A stretch of 64,000 nt of DNA from Bacteroidales bacterium (GTDB taxonomy: Bacteria; Bacteroidota; Bacteroidia; Bacteroidales; VadinHA17), in NCBI GenBank assembly GCA_016709865.1, contig JADJLX010000003.1, forward strand, positions 310,001 through 374,000, written 5' to 3'. The notes under the pieces are model-generated. The model made no database searches and was not told the origin of the DNA. It saw nothing but the letters and a program-made list of their open reading frames with translations. A program made the translations under genes and the position numbers. Positions 36,938-45,255 of this stretch are shown in pieces; position 1 is the first letter of the stretch, and each line of letters begins with the position of its first letter.

Positions 36938-36986
36938 GTCCGTGTGTTTTTAAACTTTAGCCTTTTCGGAAAGTTATAAATATTTC

Positions 36987-39900
36987 TTAATCTTTTTTAC
37001 ACCTGATGTAGAATGAGTTATCGTTATTTCCATAAAGGGCACCAGAGATACCTGACAAAGTAGTGCTATTGTAATCCAGCCTTACGTATCGTTTGCTTGT
37101 ACTTACCCACCATATTGTTGCATTTTTAATATCAGCATAAGTTGTAAAATAATATCCGCCACCACGTCCATAAAACCTGCTGCTGTTATCACCTGTCATT
37201 GATGTCCAGTAAGTATATGAAAATATCAACGGACTAATGCTGACCAGAGTTCTTGTGACATCTTTCATTTTTCCACCTGCTGCAGAGTACCCTCCTAAAT
37301 TGTTTGCAAGAGTAGTCCAGTCGGTTATTGTAGGTAAGTGCCAGCCAAGAGGACAAAGGTCTTTTGCGGCTGCAACCACATACCCATTATAAAGATATCC
37401 ATAGTTATTCAGATTAGTCGCACTTTCATTATACGAGTGATAATAGGACCATCCATAAGACATTGTATCAGTATACTGTGTAAGGTTAGTCCCATCTTCA
37501 TACCTGGTTACTTTTAGGTTGGACTGCATCCATGTTTGTCCATAGATTGAAACTGTACTGTAAACATTGCCATCAACATCGGTAAGATTTGCAGGAGCTG
37601 TTATAGTCACATTTGAACCATAAGCAGTTCCAATAGTGTTGGTTGCGTATGCCCTCACATAATATGTAGTTCCGGGGGATAACCCTGTAATATAACTTGT
37701 GAATACACCAGTCCCTGTTCCGTCTGAGGTAAGTGAATTAGAAATAGTTGGGTTAATTGACGTGCTCCAGCAGACACCTTTTGCTGAGATTGCTGCACCG
37801 CCATCTGAAGTAATATTTCCTCCTGCAGTTGTGTTTCCGGCACTTATTATTGATATTGAAGAAGTTGTAACTGTTGGGAGATTCGCTAATGTAGTAAATG
37901 ATACCTCAGATCCGTAAGCTGTGCCGGCTGCATTGGTTGCATAAGCTCTCACATAATATGTTGTTGCTCTTGTTAACCCTGTAATACTACTAGTAAACGA
38001 TCCGCCGCCGGTTCCATTGGTCGTCTTGGTGGCCAGTGCCACGGTCGGATTTGTTGATGTGCTCCAGCAAACTCCGCGTGCAGTCACTCCTGTAAGACAG
38101 TTGCCTGAAACATTTCCCCCTGATGATGCAGTTGAGGATGTAATTGAAGAGATGGCAGTGGTTGTTACTGTAGGCAGAGCAGTTGCGGCCGTAAATGAAA
38201 TTTCATTTCCATACACAGTTCCGGCTGAGTTAGTCGCATAAGCCCTTACATAATAAACTGTACAGGGAGTTAATCCTGTTATGCTGCTTGCAAAAGAACC
38301 TCCGCCTGTACCGTTGGTAGTTTTTGTCGCCAGCGCAACAGTCGGATTAGTGGATGTACTCCAGCAAACACCCCTGGCAGTTACACCGGTTATACAATTG
38401 CCGGTAATATTACCTCCTGATGAAGCAGATGTTGTAGTTATTGCAGATATAACCGTAGTGGTTATTGTAGGCAAAACTGTAGCTGTAGTGAATGTGAGTT
38501 GATTGCCATATACTGTTCCTGCCGAATTGGTGGCATAGGAACGAACATAATAGAGTGTACAGGGGATTAATCCTGTCATGCTGCTGGTGTATGCTCCTCC
38601 GCCAGTTCCATTTGTTGTTTTTGAGTTTGCAGTAGTCGGATTAGTACTTGTACTCCAGCATATTCCGCGGGCAGTAACTCCGGAACTGCAGTCACCGGTT
38701 ATATTTCCTCCCGAAGATGCAGTTGTTGAAGTAATTGAAGTTATAGTAGTTGTTGAAGCTGAAGGCACTACGGTTCCTGTAGTGAAAGGCATATCAGCGC
38801 CATATGAAGTACCGGTTGCATTAGTGGCATATGCCCTGACATGATAAGTCGTGCAGGGTATTAGTCCGGTTAAGCTGCTTGAGAAAGAAACTGTTCCTGT
38901 GCCATCGTCGGTTTTTGAATTGGCGGTAGTCGGATTTACAGTTGTACTCCAGCACACTCCCCGAGCTGTTATCGATCCGCCTGCGGCATCCAGATTGTAT
39001 CCACCTGAAGTTGCAGTTGTTGTACCTATTGCTGTAATTGCGGTTGTTGATACTAACGGGAAGCCTACCTGCACAAGGGTGGTAAGTGATATCTGGTTCC
39101 CGTATGCAGTGCCGGCGGCATTTGTTGCATATGCTCTTACATAATATAAAGTACTTGCACTTAAACCTGTTAGATTGCTTATGAATACTCCGATTCCATT
39201 ACCGTCAGATGTGAAGTTATCTGCCAATGTAGGATTCGGACTGGTACTATAACAAACACCTTTTACTGTTACTGTTGCACCACCGTCATCAGTAATATTT
39301 CCTCCGGTGGAAGCTGATGAGAAAGTAATTGAAGTTGCAGTAGTAGTTGTTAATGTTGGTAAAACATAAGGAATTGCATCTGATGTGAATTGAACTTCAT
39401 TGCCATAAGCTGTTCCTACAGAGTTTACGGCATAAGCTCTTACATAGTATAAGGTACTGGCAGTAATTCCTGTAATGGAGCTTGAGAAAGCACCTGTTCC
39501 TGTTCCGTCAGAAGTTTTTGAATCGGCAGTAGTTGGATTTGATACTGTGCTCCAGCATATGCCCCTTTCAGTTACAGAAGTGTATCCGTCAGCTGTCACA
39601 TTTCCTCCTCCTGATGCAGATACATGTGTAATTGTATTAATGGAGGCAGTAGTAACGGTTGGAAGTACCGGGTCAGGAAGGGCAGTTGTAAATGTTATCT
39701 GGTTCCCGTAAGCAGTACCTGCAGCATTTGTCGCATATGCCCTTACATAATATGTTGTATTGGCATTTAATCCTGATAATGAACTTGAGAATGCTCCTGT
39801 ACCTGGTCCGTCATTTGTAATTGAGTTGGCAACTGTCGGACTTGAAGAGGTACTGTAACATACTCCACGTGCTGTAACTGCAACCCCTCCGTCATTAATT

Positions 39901-42452
39901 ATATTCCCTCCGGTTGAGGCAGTAGACGAAGTTATGCCAGAAGCTGTAGTAGTTGTCAATGTTGGCAATACTCCTTCAGGTTCCAGAGTTGCAAATGACA
40001 CCTGTTCTCCATAAGCAGTTCCTGCAGAATTTGTTGCATAAGCTCTGACGTAATAAATGGTACTTGAACTAAGACTTGTCAATGAACTGACAAAACTCCC
40101 TGTCCCTGAGCCATCTGTTGACTTTGCATCAGCTGTTGTCGGACTTTCTGTAGTACTCCAGCAAATTCCTTTAGCCGTAACTGTACCTCCACCATCATCT
40201 GACACGTTTCCCCCTCCTGAAGCACTGGTAGAAGTTATTGTTGAAATTAATTCTGTTGTTACAGTGGCTAAGACAGGATCAGGAGCTGCGGATGTGAATG
40301 TCACATCGTTTCCGTAAGATGTCCCTGCAATATTGGTTGCATATGCCCTCACATGATAAAGAGTGTTAGGTGTAAGACCTGTGAATGGACTGATGAATAT
40401 TCCGGTACCTGTTCCATTAATTGTTTTTGAATCGTCAAGAGTCGGATTCAGAGATGTCCCGTAGCATATTCCTCTTGCCAGGACTTCTCCTCCACCATCA
40501 CTTGTTATATTTCCCCCTGACGTTGCCGTAGTTTGGGTAATAGCTGATACTGACGTAGTTGTAAGCGTTGGTTTAACTGGATCAGTAGCAGATGTTGTAA
40601 TCGATACCTGATTTCCATAACCGGTCCCGGCTGAGTTTGTTGCATAAGCCCTTATATAGTATTGTGTACTGGGAATTAGTCCTGTAAGCTGGCTTGTGTA
40701 AAATCCAATTCCCGAGCCATTGGAAGTTTTGGCATTTGCAATAGTCGGATTTTCAGTTGTGCTCCAGCAAACTCCGTGTTCTGTAACAGATGCTCCTCCA
40801 TCACTTGTAATATTGCCTCCTGATGTAGCAGATGTTGATATTACTGATGATCCTGCAAGAGTAGTCAGCGTTGGAACTACCGGTGGAGGAGGTGAGGTAG
40901 TAAAAGAATATTCATTTCCATAGGCAGTACCCACAGAATTTATAGCATAAGCACGTATATAATAAACTGTGTTAGCTGAAAGTCCGGTAATTGTACTCGT
41001 AAAAATACCTGGTCCGGTTCCATCAGAAGTTGAATTATCAGAGGTTGTTGGGTTTGCAGAGGTACTCCAGCATACCCCCCTTGCTGTAACAGGCGAGCTT
41101 CCCACACTGGTAATCTCACCACCTGTGGTTGCTGCAGCTGAAGTGACTGAGGATGCAGGAGTAGTTGTAATTGATGGTGTAGTAACGTTTGTGCTAAATG
41201 TACGATCATCTCCGGACACAGTTCCTGCAGAACTAACTGCTTTTATACGAAAATGGTAAGTAGTATTTTGAGTTAATCCGGTAAGATCAGCTTTTGTTGT
41301 TGTATTTGTTGTCCCTGTTGCATTATCCGGAACTCCGTTGGCAATAGTTCCGTAGGAGGTCGTTGTGCCATATTCAAAAGTAATTGTTGTAGCCAGTCCG
41401 TTGGCATTAACCTGCCCGTTAAGAGTTGCTGTTGTCTGAGTAAGGTTTGTTGCATCCTGCGTTGTTACTGAGGGTGGCTGAGTCGTAGTAAAGGTAAGGT
41501 CTTCACCGTAGGTTGTGCCTCCGGCACTTACAGCCTTTACTCTGAAATGGTACATCTGACCGGGGATCAGCCCGGTAAGCGCAGCGCTTACGTTTGATGG
41601 TGTAATTCCGGTAACTGTAGCAGGAGTAGCGTTTGCCGTTGAGCCGTAAAATGAAGTTGTCCCGTATTCAAATGTTACTGTTGTACTGCTTAAGTTAGCA
41701 TTAACAGATCCGTTTATAGTTGCAGTTGTATTTGTAATTAAAGTGGCAGCAGAAGATGTTGCTGTAGGTGCAACCACACTTGCCAGGGTTGTAAAAGTAA
41801 GATCTTCGCCAGTTACGGTTCCTGCTGCATTGGTGGCTTTTACTCTGAAATGATATTCAGTGTTAGGTGTTAGTCCGGTAAGTGATGCACTAACGTCTGT
41901 GAGCGAATTTCCTGTTAATATGTTTGTCGAGGCAGCCACAGTGCTTCCATATGCTGTACTTGTTCCATATTCAAATGATACAGAAGTTGAGGTACCGTTT
42001 GGATTTACACTTCCGTTCAGGGTAACAGTAGTCTCTGCCACTGAGGCAGCTGCTTTAGAAGTCGCTACCGGCGGAATGGCAGTTATAAGTGCAGATCTTA
42101 CATTGTCATATAAATAGGTATCACCTTCTTTAATGAAACCACGGAAAAAGTAAGTTTTATTCCTCTTAAGATCCTTAATATCAGCTGAAAAAGTCCCGAC
42201 CGTTGGTGTTCCCAGCCTTACAACAGTATCGGTAATTACCGGACTATTGTTTTTTATGGAATAAGCTACTCCGTAATCACTGTTTTTATTTCCGCTGAGG
42301 GAAATGATCTTTCCGCTGACTTTTACTGTATTGTCAACAACTGTTACATCAGTAATTTCCAGATCTGTTACCTTTTCATCCTTCTTGCACGTTGTAATAA
42401 TAAAGGCGCAAATCAGAGCCAGAGAAATAAACCTTAGCGCTTTTGTTTTCAT
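36987..42452 (-). CDS. Lipoprotein with 15 Fn3-like repeats and C-terminal FISUMP domain (1821 aa)
   Basis: A signal sequence ends in a lipobox-like ITTC (Cys22) followed by KKDEK, so a lipid-anchored envelope protein is likely. After a short domain (about 25-125) come three Fn3-like repeats of one type (TVTLNGSVNPNG, FEYGTST, YHFRVKATNAAG). Twelve repeats of about 100 residues of a second type follow (SGGNITSDGG, ARGVCWSTS.NPT, TYYVRAYATNSAGTAYGN). The C-terminal 200 residues match the Fibrobacter succinogenes major paralogous (FISUMP) domain: DVDGNVYSTVSIYGQTWM, NLKVTRYEDG, CPLGWHLPTITDW and a final SFYIRCKKD. There is no T9SS sorting domain. A long stalk presenting a ligand-binding head is inferred. 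The gene starts the leftward block, 49 bases before the 1626-residue gene. Confidence 0.85.
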   Translation of the reverse strand: MKTKALRFISLALICAFIITTCKKDEKVTDLEITDVTVVDNTVKVSGKIISLSGNKNSDYGVAYSIKNNSPVITDTVVRLGTPTVGTFSADIKDLKRNKTYFFRGFIKEGDTYLYDNVRSALITAIPPVATSKAAASVAETTVTLNGSVNPNGTSTSVSFEYGTSTAYGSTVAASTNILTGNSLTDVSASLTGLTPNTEYHFRVKATNAAGTVTGEDLTFTTLASVVAPTATSSAATLITNTTATINGSVNANLSSTTVTFEYGTTSFYGSTANATPATVTGITPSNVSAALTGLIPGQMYHFRVKAVSAGGTTYGEDLTFTTTQPPSVTTQDATNLTQTTATLNGQVNANGLATTITFEYGTTTSYGTIANGVPDNATGTTNTTTKADLTGLTQNTTYHFRIKAVSSAGTVSGDDRTFSTNVTTPSITTTPASSVTSAAATTGGEITSVGSSPVTARGVCWSTSANPTTSDNSTSDGTGPGIFTSTITGLSANTVYYIRAYAINSVGTAYGNEYSFTTSPPPPVVPTLTTLAGSSVISTSATSGGNITSDGGASVTEHGVCWSTTENPTIANAKTSNGSGIGFYTSQLTGLIPSTQYYIRAYATNSAGTGYGNQVSITTSATDPVKPTLTTTSVSAITQTTATSGGNITSDGGGEVLARGICYGTSLNPTLDDSKTINGTGTGIFISPFTGLTPNTLYHVRAYATNIAGTSYGNDVTFTSAAPDPVLATVTTELISTITSTSASGGGNVSDDGGGTVTAKGICWSTTESPTTADAKSTDGSGTGSFVSSLTSLSSSTIYYVRAYATNSAGTAYGEQVSFATLEPEGVLPTLTTTTASGITSSTASTGGNIINDGGVAVTARGVCYSTSSSPTVANSITNDGPGTGAFSSSLSGLNANTTYYVRAYATNAAGTAYGNQITFTTALPDPVLPTVTTASINTITHVSASGGGNVTADGYTSVTERGICWSTVSNPTTADSKTSDGTGTGAFSSSITGITASTLYYVRAYAVNSVGTAYGNEVQFTSDAIPYVLPTLTTTTATSITFSSASTGGNITDDGGATVTVKGVCYSTSPNPTLADNFTSDGNGIGVFISNLTGLSASTLYYVRAYATNAAGTAYGNQISLTTLVQVGFPLVSTTAITAIGTTTATSGGYNLDAAGGSITARGVCWSTTVNPTTANSKTDDGTGTVSFSSSLTGLIPCTTYHVRAYATNATGTSYGADMPFTTGTVVPSASTTTITSITSTTASSGGNITGDCSSGVTARGICWSTSTNPTTANSKTTNGTGGGAYTSSMTGLIPCTLYYVRSYATNSAGTVYGNQLTFTTATVLPTITTTVISAITTTSASSGGNITGNCITGVTARGVCWSTSTNPTVALATKTTNGTGGGSFASSITGLTPCTVYYVRAYATNSAGTVYGNEISFTAATALPTVTTTAISSITSSTASSGGNVSGNCLTGVTARGVCWSTSTNPTVALATKTTNGTGGGSFTSSITGLTRATTYYVRAYATNAAGTAYGSEVSFTTLANLPTVTTSSISIISAGNTTAGGNITSDGGAAISAKGVCWSTSINPTISNSLTSDGTGTGVFTSYITGLSPGTTYYVRAYATNTIGTAYGSNVTITAPANLTDVDGNVYSTVSIYGQTWMQSNLKVTRYEDGTNLTQYTDTMSYGWSYYHSYNESATNLNNYGYLYNGYVVAAAKDLCPLGWHLPTITDWTTLANNLGGYSAAGGKMKDVTRTLVSISPLIFSYTYWTSMTGDNSSRFYGRGGGYYFTTYADIKNATIWWVSTSKRYVRLDYNSTTLSGISGALYGNNDNSFYIRCKKD
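37590..42080 (-). repeat. In-gene tandem array of Fn3-like repeats, period about 300 bp
   Basis: Fifteen consecutive repeats encode the stalk of the FISUMP lipoprotein: three of one type (about 41190-42080), then twelve of another (about 37590-41187). Repeats 9-11 of the second type (about 37880-38770) are the most alike and each carries a Cys in a GDC/GNC segment. Repeats 9 and 10 add a second Cys in a PCT segment. The other repeats mostly have DGG and a non-Cys residue at these places. Confidence 0.85.
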
Positions 42453-42835
42453 TTTCTACGTCAGTTTAGAGTCTTGTAAAACACATATTAACAGGTTATT
42501 GAGGGCTTATTCAAATCAGGGTTAGTAATATTAAAAAATAATCTGAAAAGATATTATGTTTTACTTTTCGAAACAAGTAAATTCTAACATATTTGACTAA
42601 CCGCCAGAATGTTGTGATGAATGAATTTCGAATATTTCCGCGGTTTGTACCAAGTTCAATTTTCTGCTCTGTTTTTTAACAAAAACTGTTCAGTTTTGTT
42701 CATATTTGTATATTTAATACCTTTAGGTTTGAATAAAGGCACTGTTTTTGAGATATTGAATCTGATTCAAATGACTGATTGATGTCTATGTCTTTTTGAA
42801 ATAATATGTGTTGATTATCATTAATTTATATAGCC
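42453..42835. other. Divergent intergenic region
   Basis: This 383-base AT-rich gap separates the leftward 31-kb block from the rightward protease gene. Apart from one promoter candidate for the protease (42695-42725), no gene, hairpin or repeat was identified. No exact TAnnTTTG box facing the lipoprotein gene was seen, so its promoter is unassigned. Confidence 0.5.
42695..42725 (+). promoter_or_regulatory. Predicted promoter of the caspase-like protease gene
   Basis: TTTG at 42695-42698 is followed after 19 bases by TACCTTTA (42718-42725). The latter differs from the Bacteroidota -7 consensus TAnnTTTG only at the last base. The spacing is standard. The start would be about 100 bases upstream of the ATG at 42836. 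Confidence 0.4.
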
Positions 42836-44668
42836 ATGTTTGTAAAGAGATTATTTTTTGTAACTGTTGTATCCTTCGCCGCACTGATTGCTATGGCTCA
42901 GGATAAAGTATCCCCTTCAGATTATACTTTCAGTAAGGGACTGAAATCTCAAATAGTGCTTAATGATGATTTCTCCAAGTTCAATAATTACTGGCTTCTT
43001 GGAATTGAAGAAAACAGCTGGTCTGAAAGTATTGAGGACGGACATCTTGTTTTTCAGTCGCTGACAGATAAGGCCAAGGAGGATCTTCTTCCTGTTATAA
43101 TTGATCAGAAACGTAACTTCGAGATCGAAACTTCAATAAGATTTGTTGAAGGGAAGATGGATAAGGGTTATGGTCTGCAGTGGGGAAAAGCTATTAATCC
43201 CCTGAAGCAGTTCGACTTTCTTTTAACCGGCAGCGGCCACTTTACAATTGATAAGTATACCGGCGATTTCAAGGATTATGTACCTTTTACATTATCAGAC
43301 AAGGTAAACAGATATGCCTTTAATAAGCTTACTGTCAGGAAGGTAGCTGATACCTACTACTTCTTTCTTAATGAAAAACTTGTCCATTCAATGCCTTTTG
43401 AACCATTCTTCGGAAACCTTCTTGGTTTTCAGGTAGCAGAGAACTCAACTATCAGGGTCGATAATATAGAAATCGCTTATCTCGATAAAGCAGCAGAGGG
43501 TAAATCCAAGGTCCTGATTATGGATTATAAGTTCGATTCCAATAACAATAAAGTATCAGTAGGTAAGCCTGTCACACTTACTTTGAATGTTTCGAATGTG
43601 GGAGATAAGGATGCTTCCGATCTGACAATTAATTACAAACTGCCTGCTAATATCGAAGTTGTGGATTTTAAGAATGTAACCGCTCTTAAGAAAGGTGAAG
43701 AACAGTTACTTTCTCTTCAGTTTTTCGCTACAAAGAACTATACCGATTCTATAATACCGGTGAAGTTTGAAATTGCCGGCGCCGATATCACAAATGTAAA
43801 CGACATTGACCTTACAGTCGGACTTGATAAACCTGTAAAGGAAAGCGTTGATAAAACAATGGCCCAGAATTACAGTGAGTTCCGTGGAGGAAATGATCCT
43901 CTCAAAGGATTAAATGTGGCTCAGGCTATGAAATCTGTCGAGGTAGGGGAGTACTATGGACTTGTTATTGGTATTGATCAGTACAGTGGTGAATGGCCAA
44001 TGCTGAAAAATGCTGTGAATGATGCAAAGGGTGTTGCTGAACTACTGTCATCAAAGTATACCTTCCATTATATGAAGACATTATATGACAAGGATGCCAC
44101 ACGTGATAATATCCTCAAAGAGTTTGAATACCTCCTTAGTAGCGTAAAAGCCAATGATAATGTGCTGATATACTATTCAGGCCATGGTGAATATATTGAG
44201 AACATGGATAAGGGTTTCTGGGTTCCGGTTGATGCTGCTGCCAAGTCTATTTCTAAATATATCTCAAACGAGGATATCAGGGCTTTCCTTACCGGTATAA
44301 AATCAAAACATACTCTTCTGGTAACTGACGCCTGTTTCAGCGGCGATATCTTCAGGGGAAAAACAATGACAATCCCATACGAGAATTCAACAAAGTACTA
44401 CTCAAAAATGTATTCTCTTAGCAGCAGAAAAGCAATAACATCAGGCGGTGTTGAACCGGTTATGGATAAAGGAAAGGAAAACCACTCAATATTTGCATAT
44501 TACTTCCTTCAGGCTCTTAAAAACAATACTGAAAAATATTTTGACGCCGGTCAGGTGTTCGATTTCATTAAAATACCTGTGGTAAACAATTCCTACCAGA
44601 CTCCGGCCTATAGCCCCATTCGTAATGCAGGTGATGAAGGCGGACAGTTTATTTTTATTATGAAGTAG
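42836..44668 (+). CDS. Secreted caspase-like (peptidase C14/metacaspase) protein
   Basis: This 610-residue protein has a signal peptide (about 1-21, ending LIAMAQ). A beta-sandwich-like domain follows (about 30-220; FEIETSIRFVEGKMDKGYGLQWG, given by its ends FEIETS and GLQWG), resembling DUF1080/LamG-type folds. A CARDB/NEW3-like Ig domain comes next (about 225-345; PVTLTLNVSNVGDKDASDL). The C-terminal caspase domain (about 370-610) has YGLVIGIDQYSGEWPMLKNA, the catalytic His450 in YYSGHGEY and Cys500 in TDACFSGD. Both catalytic residues are intact, so it should be an active endopeptidase of Arg/Lys or Asp specificity that cannot be read here. Export is unusual for metacaspases and suggests an envelope or extracellular target. 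It faces away from the giant-protein block. Confidence 0.85.
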   Translation: MFVKRLFFVTVVSFAALIAMAQDKVSPSDYTFSKGLKSQIVLNDDFSKFNNYWLLGIEENSWSESIEDGHLVFQSLTDKAKEDLLPVIIDQKRNFEIETSIRFVEGKMDKGYGLQWGKAINPLKQFDFLLTGSGHFTIDKYTGDFKDYVPFTLSDKVNRYAFNKLTVRKVADTYYFFLNEKLVHSMPFEPFFGNLLGFQVAENSTIRVDNIEIAYLDKAAEGKSKVLIMDYKFDSNNNKVSVGKPVTLTLNVSNVGDKDASDLTINYKLPANIEVVDFKNVTALKKGEEQLLSLQFFATKNYTDSIIPVKFEIAGADITNVNDIDLTVGLDKPVKESVDKTMAQNYSEFRGGNDPLKGLNVAQAMKSVEVGEYYGLVIGIDQYSGEWPMLKNAVNDAKGVAELLSSKYTFHYMKTLYDKDATRDNILKEFEYLLSSVKANDNVLIYYSGHGEYIENMDKGFWVPVDAAAKSISKYISNEDIRAFLTGIKSKHTLLVTDACFSGDIFRGKTMTIPYENSTKYYSKMYSLSSRKAITSGGVEPVMDKGKENHSIFAYYFLQALKNNTEKYFDAGQVFDFIKIPVVNNSYQTPAYSPIRNAGDEGGQFIFIMK

Positions 44669-44702
44669 AAAAAAACCACGAAGATATTGAGGAGAAAAAA
44701 GC

Positions 44703-45206
44703 AACCACGGAGACACGGATTACACGGAGAAGCACGGAGAAAATTTTGGAAGATTAAATGATTACGCAGGCTTATATCAATGAAATTTCATATAAGATTA
44801 TTGGATGCGCGATTGAAGTCCATAAACATCTTGGTCCCGGGTTACTTGAGTCGGTTTATGAGGCATGCTTCATTGATGAAATGAGGAATTCGGGATTAGA
44901 TGTCAAGTCGCAATTATACGTTCCTGTTCAATACAAAGGGAGGGATTTAGGGGGTAATCTAAAGCTTGATTTGCTTGTTAATGATTTAATTATAGTTGAA
45001 GAGAAAGCTGTTGAGGTTATGATTCCTCTTTATAAAGCTCAACTATTGTCATATTTGAAACTTTCGGGTAAACCCAAAGGATTATTGATTAATTTTAATA
45101 GCGAAAATATTAAGGAGCAATTGGTATCACTTGTCACTGAAGAATTTGCAAAATTACCCAAAAATTAGTCTCTGTGTCTCTCTGTGTTCTTCGTGTCTCC
45201 GTGGTT
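44703..45206. mobile_element. Inverted-repeat-bounded element carrying a GxxExxY gene
   Basis: AACCACGGAGACACG occurs at 44703-44717 and as its exact reverse complement at 45192-45206, enclosing one gene with little spare sequence. Further CACGGAG or CTCTGTG units extend the arms inward. A partial extra copy (AACCACGAAGA) lies at about 44674. There is no transposase. The ends belong to the same sequence style as the gene-free repeats at 3579, 8231 and 51668, so a passively mobilised element is inferred rather than shown. Confidence 0.55.
44758..45168 (+). CDS. GxxExxY family protein (PD-(D/E)XK nuclease-like)
   Basis: This 136-residue protein carries the defining GxxExxY signature in GPGLLESVYEACF, preceded by GCAIEVHKHLG. 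The core of a PD-(D/E)XK nuclease-like fold is visible: Asp in LKLDLLV, then Glu-x-Lys in IVEEKAVE, then a QLLSYLK helix with the conserved Gln. It ends in GLLINFNS, as usual for the family. Length is typical (about 125-135). The biological role of the family is not established; nucleic-acid cleavage is inferred from the fold. The gene lies inside inverted repeats and interrupts the protease and propeller genes, suggesting insertion. Its start ATG follows the left repeat arm by about 20 bases. Confidence 0.85.
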   Translation: MITQAYINEISYKIIGCAIEVHKHLGPGLLESVYEACFIDEMRNSGLDVKSQLYVPVQYKGRDLGGNLKLDLLVNDLIIVEEKAVEVMIPLYKAQLLSYLKLSGKPKGLLINFNSENIKEQLVSLVTEEFAKLPKN

Positions 45207-45255
45207 TAAACTCTTTATTTGATAATCATCTTTGACTTTTTAATTATTTAAGGTT

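Noticed and set aside
37699..41259. Many open frames on the plus strand, each about 60-100 codons, spaced regularly
   Set aside because: They are antisense shadows of the Fn3-like repeats: the Thr/Ser/Gly-rich coding strand leaves the opposite strand open in step with each repeat. None has a recognisable domain.
37590..42080. Regularly spaced repeats that might suggest a CRISPR array
   Set aside because: The period is about 300 bp, the repeats are diverged, and they are translated in one frame as protein domains.
44703..45206. Insertion sequence
   Set aside because: The bounded gene is not a transposase and no target-site duplication is obvious, so I kept only a tentative mobile-element call.
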